DNA of 53,703 bases from positions 1-53,703 of the forward strand of contig SHYB01000010.1 in the NCBI GenBank assembly GCA_009693015.1, in the 5' to 3' direction. The translations under genes and the position numbers were made by a program. Positions 16,419 through 23,527 of this stretch are shown here, piece by piece (position 1 is the stretch's first letter; each line of letters opens with the position of its first letter). The notes beneath the pieces were generated by a model. The model was not told where the DNA came from. It was given only the letters and a program-made list of their open reading frames with translations, and made no database searches. The stretch is from Dehalococcoidia bacterium (GTDB taxonomy: Bacteria; Chloroflexota; Dehalococcoidia; SHYB01).

Positions 16419-17870
16419 CTATTTGACCGGCGTCTCCACGTAGACGCTGGGGCTGGGATCGCCTTCGACGATGAGGTAGCCGGCGAGGCCGCGCTCCAGG
16501 CGGGAGAGGGCGTGGTCTACGAGGATGTAGCGGCCCGGCGCCTCTAGCTTGAACTCCACCATGGTGGCGCCGCCAGGCGCGACAGTGGTGGTCTGGACGT
16601 TGGTGAGCGGCGGCGAGGTGAGGGAGGCCTCGGCGTACACGCGGTCGAAGATTTCACCGATGACGTGGAAGGAGGAGGTGAAGTTGGGCCCACCGACGCC
16701 GAAGTAGATGCGCACAGTCTCGCCGACCTTGGCGCGCAGCGGGCGCTCCGTGGCCAAACCCAGCGCGGCGCCGTTGAAGACGAAGTACTCGGGACGCTCG
16801 TTGAGGAGCTTCTCCACGCTGAACTCCAGCTTGCCCTTTGTGCCGTAGGGCTGCTGGGTGTAGACCTCGCCCTGCATGACGTAGAACTCGCGGTCAACCT
16901 TAGGCAGGCCGGCTTCCGGCTCCACGAGGATCAGGCCGTACATGCCGTTGGAGATGTGGTGGGCTACCGAGGGCGTGGCGCAGTGGTAGACATACACGCC
17001 GGGGTTGATGACCTTGAAGGTGAACGCTTTCTCCCCGCCGGGCGGGACCTGGGTGAGGGTGGCGCCGCCGCCGGGGCCGGTGACGGCGTGCAGGTCAATG
17101 GAATGGATCATCTTGCTGGTGGCGCGGTTTTTCAGGTGCAGCTCCACGGTGTCTCCCACGCGGACGCGGAGGAAGGGGCCGGGGACAGCGCCGCCGAAGG
17201 TCCAGTAGGTGTAGGAGGCGCCATCGGCAAGGCGGCCCTCAAGCTCGACGGCCTCCAGGTCGACGCGCAGGGATTGCGGGGCGCGGACGGCGAGAGGCCC
17301 CGGCATGTCCGTGGGGTCCCGGACGATGCTGGGCGCGGCGGGTGCGCTGGGAAGGGTGGCGCCGCCGACAAGCAGCGTGCCTTCCATGCCTACGGCGCGG
17401 TGGCCGGGGAGCGTGCAGAAGTAGACCGATTCGCCGGCCTTGGAGGCGCGGAAGGAGGTGGTGCTGCTGGAGCCATTGACGAGCACGTGATCTGTTTTGG
17501 CGTTGTACGCCTCGAAGAAGAGGTCATGCTCCGCGCCGTCCTGGTTCACCAGCGTGATCTGCACCAGGGCGTCCACCGGCGCCTTGAGCGTGGGGTTCAC
17601 GAGGCCATCAATACTGCTGCCCACGCCGATGAAGACCAGCTTGCCGCCGGAGATGTTGGTGCCCAGGGTGTAGGTAACATCGGCGGCGTAGGAACTGCCG
17701 CTGTGCATGTCCCCGGCAGAGCCGCCAGCGGCCTGCTGCGCCGCTTGCTGCGTGGCCTGCGGGGCGAGTCGCTCCGGGACGTTTTCTTCTGAACAGCTTT
17801 CCGCGATGAGCGCCAGCCCCGTGGCAATGCTCATGACCGCAAGCGCGTGCCGCCAACGAATGGTGTGCAT
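16419..17870 (-). CDS. nirK: Copper nitrite reductase with N-terminal cupredoxin domain
   Basis: 483 residues from ATG 17870 (AGGAGG 5 bases upstream). An export signal, possibly a lipoprotein signal, spans residues 1-27. Residues ~65-168 form an extra cupredoxin with type 1 copper ligands His115, Cys152, His157 and Met162. The NirK core follows: type 1 copper His256, Cys297, His305, Met310; type 2 copper His261, His296, His453; catalytic Asp259 and His402. All are present, so it should reduce nitrite to NO outside the cytoplasmic membrane, with the tethered cupredoxin as likely electron donor. This layout resembles the Hyphomicrobium-type enzyme. No NO reductase gene is nearby. A CRP/FNR-type palindrome lies about 107 bases upstream. 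Confidence 0.92.
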   Translation of the reverse strand: MHTIRWRHALAVMSIATGLALIAESCSEENVPERLAPQATQQAAQQAAGGSAGDMHSGSSYAADVTYTLGTNISGGKLVFIGVGSSIDGLVNPTLKAPVDALVQITLVNQDGAEHDLFFEAYNAKTDHVLVNGSSSTTSFRASKAGESVYFCTLPGHRAVGMEGTLLVGGATLPSAPAAPSIVRDPTDMPGPLAVRAPQSLRVDLEAVELEGRLADGASYTYWTFGGAVPGPFLRVRVGDTVELHLKNRATSKMIHSIDLHAVTGPGGGATLTQVPPGGEKAFTFKVINPGVYVYHCATPSVAHHISNGMYGLILVEPEAGLPKVDREFYVMQGEVYTQQPYGTKGKLEFSVEKLLNERPEYFVFNGAALGLATERPLRAKVGETVRIYFGVGGPNFTSSFHVIGEIFDRVYAEASLTSPPLTNVQTTTVAPGGATMVEFKLEAPGRYILVDHALSRLERGLAGYLIVEGDPSPSVYVETPVK

Positions 17871-17976
17871 GAAAACCTCCTGCCTTGACCGTGCTGCAAC
17901 AAGGGCCCCTGCAACGGAGCATGGGCGCGGGACGTGCATGGGGGATGAAGCGGCAGGCATGGCGGCGTGAAGGATG

Positions 17977-17992
17977 TGTGAACGTTTTCACA
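17977..17992. promoter_or_regulatory. CRP/FNR-family type palindrome upstream of nirK
   Basis: TGTGA, six bases, TCACA: a perfect match to the CRP half-site pair and close to FNR/NnrR-type sites. It is about 107 bases from the nirK ATG in the 209-base nirK-arsC gap, the expected place for oxygen- or NO-responsive activation. The regulator is not encoded in the window. Confidence 0.6.
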
Positions 17993-18079
17993 AGACGGTG
18001 GCGGGTTGCACAAGACTGGGGGATGGCGTGTGATCAGGCAGCGCGGGGGAGGAAGGCACACAAAGCGAAGGGGCGGTAT

Positions 18080-18493
18080 TCAGCGTGCGGTGAGGTCATC
18101 GAGGAGGGCGTGCACGCGGCGGCGGATGTCATCGCGGATGAGACGCACGCCGGCGATGGGCTTGCCCTTGGGGTCAGGGAGGCCCCAGTCCGCGACCTTT
18201 TTGAGGGAGAGCGCGGGGCAGGCACCAGCGTCCACGGCGCAGCCCAGGGTGATGACGCGCCGCGCGCGTTGCACCATGGCGTCAGTGAGGAGCAGGGGGG
18301 TGGCGCGGGAGATGTCTATGCCAATCTCCCGCATAGCTTCGGCGGCAACGGGATGGACGGATTCGCCAGGCGCTGTGCCGGCGCTGGCGGCGGTGTAGGG
18401 CAGGCGGCGCGCGGCGGCGAGGTCGTTGAATATCGCGGCGGCCATCTGGCTGCGGCCGGCGTTGTGCACGCAGACGAAGAGTACGTCGCTCAT
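18080..18493 (-). CDS. arsC: Arsenate reductase (thioredoxin-type, LMW phosphatase fold)
   Basis: 137 residues. The P-loop CVHNAGRS (Cys8 to Arg14) is the CX5R catalytic site of low-molecular-weight phosphatases, and Cys85 and Cys92 in TLGCAVDAGACPA match the redox-relay cysteines of thioredoxin-coupled ArsC. The enzyme reduces arsenate to arsenite in the cytoplasm. Its ATG overlaps the stop of the upstream aquaporin gene by 4 bases, implying translational coupling and a shared role in arsenite release. A plain protein tyrosine phosphatase is the alternative, but the extra cysteines argue against it. Confidence 0.87.
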   Translation of the reverse strand: MSDVLFVCVHNAGRSQMAAAIFNDLAAARRLPYTAASAGTAPGESVHPVAAEAMREIGIDISRATPLLLTDAMVQRARRVITLGCAVDAGACPALSLKKVADWGLPDPKGKPIAGVRLIRDDIRRRVHALLDDLTAR

Positions 18494-19182
18494 GGAACCT
18501 CTTTGTCACCGGCGCGGGATTGCTTGTCTGCGAGGGAGCGGCCATTGTTGAACCAGCGGTAGGCGTATGCGGCGGCGCACGCCGCGGCGATGGGCGCGAG
18601 CCAGTAGATCCAATGGTCGCGCCAGACGCCGGAGGCAAGGGCGGGGCCGAAGGAGCGCGCGGGGTTCATGGATGCGCCAGAAATTGGCCCGCCCATGATG
18701 GCGCCGAGGGTCACCGTGCCGCCAATGGCCATGGCCGCCATCTGCCCCATGAGGCGCACGTTGGCGGTGACGGCCATGATGACAAACATGAGCATGAAGG
18801 TGAGGACGAGTTCCATGCCCAGCGCCGCAGGTATACCGTGGCTGGGAATCGTGGCGCCCACGGCGGCGACATCGCCGAGCATGGCGCGGAGAGTGAGACT
18901 GGCGGCGGCGGCCCCGATGAGTTGGGAGGCCGCGTAGAAGGGGACGTCTTTCCAGGGGAAGTGCCGCGCGAGGGCGAAGCCCACGGTGACGGCGGGGTTC
19001 ATGTGCGCGCCGGAGATGTGGCCGGTGGCGTAGATCATGGCCATGACGACCAGGCCAAACACCAGGCCCACGCCGAGGTGGGTGACTGTGCCGCCGGAGA
19101 GGGCGTCCACCATCACCGCGCCGGGGCCGGCGAAGACGAGGATGAAGGTGGCGAAAGCTTCAGCGGCGCATCGCTTCAGCAC
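18490..19182 (-). CDS. Aquaporin/MIP-family channel (probable arsenite efflux channel)
   Basis: 230 residues with six hydrophobic segments and both pore motifs, HMNPAVT and SMNPARS. MIP channels pass water, glycerol or uncharged arsenite. The 4-base overlap with arsC points to the AqpS-ArsC arrangement, in which arsenite made by ArsC leaves by this channel instead of an ArsB pump (inference from context). The start is GTG at 19182 with AAAGGA about 10 bases upstream. It sits 72 bases downstream of pstS on the same strand, possibly in the same transcript. Confidence 0.87.
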   Translation of the reverse strand: MLKRCAAEAFATFILVFAGPGAVMVDALSGGTVTHLGVGLVFGLVVMAMIYATGHISGAHMNPAVTVGFALARHFPWKDVPFYAASQLIGAAAASLTLRAMLGDVAAVGATIPSHGIPAALGMELVLTFMLMFVIMAVTANVRLMGQMAAMAIGGTVTLGAIMGGPISGASMNPARSFGPALASGVWRDHWIYWLAPIAAACAAAYAYRWFNNGRSLADKQSRAGDKEVP

Positions 19183-19254
19183 GGTGTCGTGATCCTTTCC
19201 GGCAACGCGCAGGGCCCGAGCCTTCTTGCTGCACGCGTGTTGTTGCGGCGGCGG

Positions 19255-20259
19255 TTACGAAAGCTTCTGCATCTGCTCCGCGTACTGCGCTACGGTCAGC
19301 TCCACGTATCCTACTTCTTCGACCAGCGCGGACGCCTTGGTGAGGTAGAACTTCACGAACTCGCGCACCTGCTCCTTGCCCTGGAGCGACCTCCTGTTCA
19401 CGTAGAGGTACAGCGGGCGGGAGAGCGGCTTGTACGTCCCGTCGTTGATCGTCGCGGGCGCGGGGGTTACGGGCTTGCCGTCGCCGGGGTCAATGGCGAG
19501 CACCTTGATCTTGTCTTTGTTCTCCGCGTAGTAGGCGAAGCCGAAGTATCCCAGGGCGAACTTGTTGCCCGCGACACCCTGCACCAGCACGTTGTCGTCG
19601 CTGGAGGCGGTGTAGTCGGAGCGGGAGGCGTCCACCTTGCCGTTGATCACTTCGGTGAAGTAATCGAAGGTGCCGGACTCAGTGTCGGCGCCGAAGAGGG
19701 CCAGGCGTGCGTTGGGGAAGCTGGGCCGCACCTGGTTCCAGTTGTTGATCTGCGAGCCGGGCTCCCAGATTTTCTTCAGCTCGGCCGTGGTGAGGCTGGT
19801 GACGAAATTGTTGTCCTTGTTGATGACCACGACGAGGCCATCAATACCGACGTGGAGTTCGACCCATTCCACGCCGGCCTTGGCGCAGGCATCTTTCTCC
19901 GTGGCGGAGATGGGGCGCGAGGCGTTGGAGATGTCGGTCTCGCCGGCGCAGAATCGCTTGAAGCCGCCGCCGGTGCCGGAGACGCCGACAGTGACCCGCA
20001 CGCGGGGGGCGACTTTGCCGAACTCCTCCGCCGCAGCCTCGCTTACGGGGAAGACGGTGCTGGAGCCGTCGGCGGTGACATCGCCGGTAAGGTTTCGGAG
20101 GGAGGGGGCAGCCGTCGCGCCCCCAGGCTGGGTGGGAGAGCTATCGCCGCTGCCGCCGCCGCAGGCGGTGACGATGAGCGCCGCCGTGACGAGCGCTGCG
20201 ATGGATGCCAGGGCGCGGCTGCCCCGGCCAGATGCTCGAAAGTTTCTGAACGATCGCAC
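19255..20259 (-). CDS. pstS: Phosphate ABC transporter substrate-binding lipoprotein PstS
   Basis: 334 residues from GTG 20259 (GGAGG 6 bases upstream). The lipobox IVTAC anchors the mature protein at Cys33. The phosphate-binding signature appears as ADGSSTVFPVS, then SGTGGGFKRFC and ISNASRPI, which supply the Ser/Gly/Arg oxyanion ligands. PstS captures phosphate, and often arsenate, outside the cell. No pstC, pstA or pstB follows; instead an aquaporin and arsC follow on the same strand. A tandem 11-bp repeat resembling a Pho box lies upstream. Confidence 0.93.
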   Translation of the reverse strand: MRSFRNFRASGRGSRALASIAALVTAALIVTACGGGSGDSSPTQPGGATAAPSLRNLTGDVTADGSSTVFPVSEAAAEEFGKVAPRVRVTVGVSGTGGGFKRFCAGETDISNASRPISATEKDACAKAGVEWVELHVGIDGLVVVINKDNNFVTSLTTAELKKIWEPGSQINNWNQVRPSFPNARLALFGADTESGTFDYFTEVINGKVDASRSDYTASSDDNVLVQGVAGNKFALGYFGFAYYAENKDKIKVLAIDPGDGKPVTPAPATINDGTYKPLSRPLYLYVNRRSLQGKEQVREFVKFYLTKASALVEEVGYVELTVAQYAEQMQKLS

Positions 20260-20318
20260 GTGATGCCTCCGTGTACGCAGTGTAATTTTTGACACGCCAT
20301 GAGCGTAAGGAGGACGCA

Positions 20319-20357
20319 TTAACGGGCGTTTAATGAAGGGTTAACGCTGGGTAAAAT
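20319..20357 (-). promoter_or_regulatory. Pho-box-like array of 11-bp direct repeats upstream of pstS
   Basis: On the plus strand: TTAACG (20319), TTAATG (20330), TTAACG (20341) and a weaker TAAAAT (20352), each separated by exactly 5 bases. In-phase 11-bp repeats are how PhoB/PhoP response regulators bind. The array begins about 60 bases upstream of the pstS start, so phosphate-starvation control of pstS and perhaps aqp-arsC is likely. Confidence 0.6.
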
Positions 20358-20390
20358 CGCGGGGGACGGGGAGGGGAGTGGGAGGAAGGG

Positions 20391-20467
20391 TGGCGCCCCG
20401 GAGGGGATTCGAACCCCTGATCTCAGCCTTGACAGGGCTGCATGTTGGGCCTCTACACCACCGGGGC
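20391..20467 (-). tRNA. tRNA-Asp (anticodon GTC)
   Basis: A complete cloverleaf on the minus strand: acceptor GCCCCGG paired with CCGGGGC, anticodon stem CAGCC/GGCTG enclosing loop CTGTCAA with anticodon GTC, and T-arm AGGGG-TTCGAAT-CCCCT. Discriminator G is followed by an encoded CCA (20393-20391). It lies between pstS and the isochorismatase-like gene and has its own promoter. Confidence 0.96.
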
Positions 20468-20487
20468 GCGCCAAGGGTAACCTGTCC

Positions 20488-20517
20488 AGTCTATCTGTCG
20501 CCTGATTGGGGTGTCAA
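20488..20517 (-). promoter_or_regulatory. Promoter for tRNA-Asp
   Basis: On the minus strand, TTGACA (20517-20512), an 18-base spacer and TAGACT (20493-20488), ending about 20 bases before the mature tRNA 5' end. Its -35 lies only 15 bases from the -35 of the divergent plus-strand promoter. Confidence 0.6.
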
Positions 20518-20532
20518 GGTGAACGTCTCTAT

Positions 20533-20561
20533 TTGACACCTGTGGCCCGCGCTGGTATACC
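20533..20561 (+). promoter_or_regulatory. Promoter for the isochorismatase-amidohydrolase genes
   Basis: TTGACA (20533-20538), a 17-base spacer and TATACC (20556-20561) with TGG directly before the -10 (extended -10). The predicted leader is about 20 bases to the GTG at 20590. Confidence 0.65.
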
Positions 20562-20589
20562 AGGCTCATCGCCCTTGAGGAGGACAATC

Positions 20590-21300
20590 GTGGAACCTGA
20601 AATATTGTCGCTTCCCCAGAAGCTCGACCCGCGGCACACCGCGGTGGTCGTCATTGATGTACAGAACGACTTTTGCCATCCCAAGGGCGCGGTGGCGGTG
20701 CACGCGGGGAAGGTCAGCCAGGGGCACAACCGCGAGGTGATGCAGCGGCAACTGCCGCCGCTGCTGGAGGCGGCGCGGCGCGCGGGAGCGCTGCTGGTCT
20801 TCGTGCGCATGATCAACGACCCGGTGTATCAATCGCCGCCGAACGCGGAGCGGCTGATCAAGCTGGGCATCTACGGCAAGGGACTGATGGAAGGCACGTG
20901 GGGCGCGGAGTATTGGGAGGCGATGGAAGGGCTGGGGCCAAGGCAGGGCAACACGCGGGAGTTCGAGGTGGAGAAGCATCGCTACAGCGCCTTCATCGGC
21001 ACGAACCTCGATCAACTGCTGCGGTCGCACGGCATCAAGACGCTGGTGTATACGGGGCTGGCGACGAGCGGGTGCGTGGAGTCCACGGCGCGCGATGGCC
21101 TTTTCTTCGATTACTACGGGGTGATGGCCAGCGATTGCGTCTCCGACGGGAGCGCGGAGAACCACAACGCCTCGCTGCGGAAGTACCGGGGGTCGTTTGG
21201 CGAGGTGATGACGTCGCAGGAGATCATGGGGCTGTGGCAGGCGTCGGTGGGGAAGCATGCGGCGAAGGGGCAAGCGGCACGGGCCACGGGCAGAAGCTAG
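20590..21300 (+). CDS. Isochorismatase-family cysteine hydrolase
   Basis: 236 residues. The catalytic triad of the family is visible: Asp23 in VVVIDVQNDF, Lys in EVEKHRYSAF, and Cys in TSGCVESTARDG preceded by a cis-peptide-type LAT. Members hydrolyse isochorismate, N-carbamoyl compounds, nicotinamide or related amides. The start is GTG at 20590 because GAGGAGG lies 6 bases upstream; the frame is open earlier but unsupported. An amidohydrolase begins 17 bases after the stop, so the pair probably forms a two-step hydrolytic route on an amide- or ring-containing substrate (inference). Confidence 0.88.
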   Translation: MEPEILSLPQKLDPRHTAVVVIDVQNDFCHPKGAVAVHAGKVSQGHNREVMQRQLPPLLEAARRAGALLVFVRMINDPVYQSPPNAERLIKLGIYGKGLMEGTWGAEYWEAMEGLGPRQGNTREFEVEKHRYSAFIGTNLDQLLRSHGIKTLVYTGLATSGCVESTARDGLFFDYYGVMASDCVSDGSAENHNASLRKYRGSFGEVMTSQEIMGLWQASVGKHAAKGQAARATGRS

Positions 21301-21316
21301 GGCAGGGGGACACGCG

Positions 21317-22450
21317 ATGAGCAGCACGCCGATTTTTTCCACCGATTCGCATGTTATTGAGCCGCCCGATTTGTGGGCGGGACGCACGGAGGCAGCATAC
21401 CGCGACCGAACGCCGCGGCTGGCGCCGGAGGCGGGCGGCGATTGGTGGCATGTGGAAGGCGAACGTGTGCTGTCGGTCAACGGCGGCACGCATGCGGGGG
21501 TGCGGTTTAAGGATGTGCAGGCGCTGAAGTTGGAGGCGCGCTGGGCGGAGGTGATCGCCGGGGCGTACCAGCCAGGGGCCAAGCTCAAGGACATGGACAC
21601 GGACGGCATTCAGGGTGAGGTGATCTATCCCACGCTGGGGATGCATTTCTTCCGCATCCCGGACGCGGGCCTGGGGCGGGACCTCATGCGGGTGTACAAC
21701 GACTGGCTGGCGGATTTCTGCAAGACAGACCCCAAGCGCCTGAAGGCGGTGGCGCTGATTAGCCTGGACGATATCCCCACGGCCGTTGCGGATTTGACGC
21801 GCGCGGCGAAGGCGGGCCTGTGCGGGGCGATGATCAGCGTGTACCCATCGGCGGAGCGGTCGTACGACCGCCCGGAATACGACGCGTTCTGGGCGGCGGC
21901 GGCGGAGATGGAGATGCCGCTCTCGCTGCACATCGCCACCAACCGCACCCTGCCCCCGGCGGCCAGAACGGCGGACGATCGCTGGTCTACGAAGGTGCTG
22001 AACACTCCCACGGCGTACTGCACCGCGGTCAACTACCTGGAGATGTCGCTGTCAGACATGCTGTTCTCCGGCGTGTTCGAACGCTTTCCCAAGCTGCGGT
22101 TCGTGTCGCTGGAGTATGAGGCGGGCTGGGCGCCGTACCTGATCGAGATGATGGACTATACCTATACCCAGCGAGCGCGGCGGGCCAACTGGTACCGCTT
22201 TAAGGATGGCGTGCTGCCCGGCGACCTCTTCCGGCAGTGCGTGGCGATCTCGTTCCAGGAGGACCCGCTGGCGATCAAGCTGCGCAAGGAGATCGGGGTG
22301 GACAACCTGGTGTGGGGCTCCGATTACCCCCATCAGGAAAGCACCTTTCCTCGCAGCCGGGAGATACTGGACAAGGTGCTTGCCGGGGTGCCGCAGATGG
22401 AGCAAGAGAAGATACGCGGGGGGAACGCGGCGCGGCTGTATCGGTTCTAG
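21317..22450 (+). CDS. Amidohydrolase family 2 protein
   Basis: 377 residues starting at ATG 21317 (GGGGGA 7 bases upstream). It has STDSHVIEPPDLW with Asp10/His12, LSLHIATN with the mid-barrel His, FVSLEYEAGW carrying Glu where ACMSD has a second His, and WGSDYPHQES with Asp near residue 336. DSHVIEPPDLW marks the subgroup common in actinobacteria and Chloroflexota. Co-transcribed with the isochorismatase-like hydrolase just upstream. It ends 8 bases from the convergent HAD phosphatase. The reaction is unknown; C-C hydrolysis, decarboxylation or lactone opening are all known in the family. Confidence 0.9.
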   Translation: MSSTPIFSTDSHVIEPPDLWAGRTEAAYRDRTPRLAPEAGGDWWHVEGERVLSVNGGTHAGVRFKDVQALKLEARWAEVIAGAYQPGAKLKDMDTDGIQGEVIYPTLGMHFFRIPDAGLGRDLMRVYNDWLADFCKTDPKRLKAVALISLDDIPTAVADLTRAAKAGLCGAMISVYPSAERSYDRPEYDAFWAAAAEMEMPLSLHIATNRTLPPAARTADDRWSTKVLNTPTAYCTAVNYLEMSLSDMLFSGVFERFPKLRFVSLEYEAGWAPYLIEMMDYTYTQRARRANWYRFKDGVLPGDLFRQCVAISFQEDPLAIKLRKEIGVDNLVWGSDYPHQESTFPRSREILDKVLAGVPQMEQEKIRGGNAARLYRF

Positions 22451-22458
22451 CCGGTCAC

Positions 22459-23145
22459 CTATGGGCCGGTCACCAGGCGCAGCACGTCGTCGGGGGCGTG
22501 GGCGGTGTGGTGGGGCGTGGCGCCGTCGAGACCGGCGTGGCCGGGAGGCAGGCCCCACGCGGCGTGGCAGGCTCGCACGCCCGCCGCCAGCGCGGCCTGG
22601 ATGTCTGCGGCGCTATCGCCTACGAAGAGCGTCTCGCCCGGGGTGGCCCCCAACGCGCGCATTGCGGCATGCACCGGCTCGGGGTGCGGCTTGTGCTGCG
22701 TCACGTCCTCAAAGCCGATGGTGACGCCGATGTACGGGGCCAGGCCCATGTCTTCCAACTCGCGGTGCACGCCTGCAACCCGCCCGCCGATTTCGAAGCG
22801 GCGCTCCTTCTGCGTGACCACGCCCATGCGCACGCCGCGATCGTGCAAGCGCTCTACCAGATGCTGCACGCCGGCGAAGAGGGAGCGCCCGCCCTCCAGC
22901 AGCCAGTAGGCGCGGCGATAGTGACCGGTGACGTCATACGCCACGTTCAGGCGCAGCGTAAGCTCGGCGAGGGTGTCGTTGAGCTGGCGCCCGGTCATGG
23001 TGGTGATAAACGAGGCCGCCGTGGGGTCGGCGATGCCCGCGGCGTCGAATGCCTGCTGCAACGCGACTACGCGCAGGGGGAAGGTGTGCAGCAGCGTATC
23101 GTCGAGGTCGAAGAGGACGGTGGTGATAGGAGCGGGCGCACGCAT
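22459..23145 (-). CDS. HAD-superfamily phosphatase (phosphoglycolate phosphatase-like)
   Basis: 228 residues. The four HAD motifs are visible: FDLDDTLL with the nucleophile Asp, VVTQK with motif II Thr, KPHPEP with motif III Lys, and GDSAADI with motif IV acids. The cap insertion after motif I matches subfamily IA, which includes phosphoglycolate and pyrophosphate phosphatases. Initiation is placed at ATG 23145. No ribosome binding site precedes it, but TACAAT ends 6 bases upstream, so a leaderless transcript is possible. A longer in-frame start at 23163 adds 6 residues. Confidence 0.85.
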   Translation of the reverse strand: MRAPAPITTVLFDLDDTLLHTFPLRVVALQQAFDAAGIADPTAASFITTMTGRQLNDTLAELTLRLNVAYDVTGHYRRAYWLLEGGRSLFAGVQHLVERLHDRGVRMGVVTQKERRFEIGGRVAGVHRELEDMGLAPYIGVTIGFEDVTQHKPHPEPVHAAMRALGATPGETLFVGDSAADIQAALAAGVRACHAAWGLPPGHAGLDGATPHHTAHAPDDVLRLVTGP

Positions 23146-23162
23146 GCATTTATTGTAGGGCA

Positions 23163-23405
23163 ATGGCGCTGCGGGCGATTCGTCGCAAGGGGACGGACGA
23201 GCGGATCATTGGTATTTCCGGGGCGGACCCGCTGAACCTGGCGGGGATCGTGACGCCGGGGGAGCGGGGGCCGGCGATCGCGGCGAACCGCATCGCGTTC
23301 CGCGACGGCGTGCCGATTGCGGCGAGGGTGGCGGGCACGGTGCAGTATCTTGCGCCCGTTGCTGAAGGCGAGCGGCCCGCGGTGCTGGCGGCGCTACGAG
23401 AGTGA
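23163..23405 (+). pseudogene. C-terminal fragment of an Lhr-type DEAD/DEAH helicase
   Basis: About 80 codons reading ISGADPLNLAGIVTPG, then AANRIAFRDGVPIAA, which matches the extreme C-terminus of Lhr-like ATP-dependent helicases, proteins usually near 1,500 residues. The helicase core, winged helix and beta-barrel domains are missing. Upstream sequence belongs to the start of the minus-strand HAD gene. It is therefore a leftover from a deletion or rearrangement and not a functional helicase. Family recognition rests on sequence memory, not a search. Confidence 0.65.
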
Positions 23406-23476
23406 TAAGGTAGCAGAGGGAATCTCTAAGCGTGGCCCTGTTGGGGTGGTGACCGCGATAGTGCCGGCATTGCCTC

Positions 23477-23485
23477 TGCTATACT
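23477..23485 (+). promoter_or_regulatory. Extended -10 element before DHDPS-like paralogue 3
   Basis: TGCTATACT, identical in type to elements before bioY and the DUF177 operon. No good -35 lies 17 bases upstream. The predicted start is about 35 bases before the ATG at 23528. Confidence 0.4.
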
Positions 23486-23527
23486 CCGGCTCGCTGCGCG
23501 GGAAGCGCACGCGATAGGAGGTCGCCG

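Noticed and set aside
18520-20292. 590-codon plus-strand frame across aquaporin and pstS
   Set aside because: Spans two real genes on the other strand; repetitive Gly/Val/Glu composition.
20289-20294. Plus-strand TTGACA as another promoter
   Set aside because: No -10 at 16-19 bases downstream; the sequence lies in the pstS leader.
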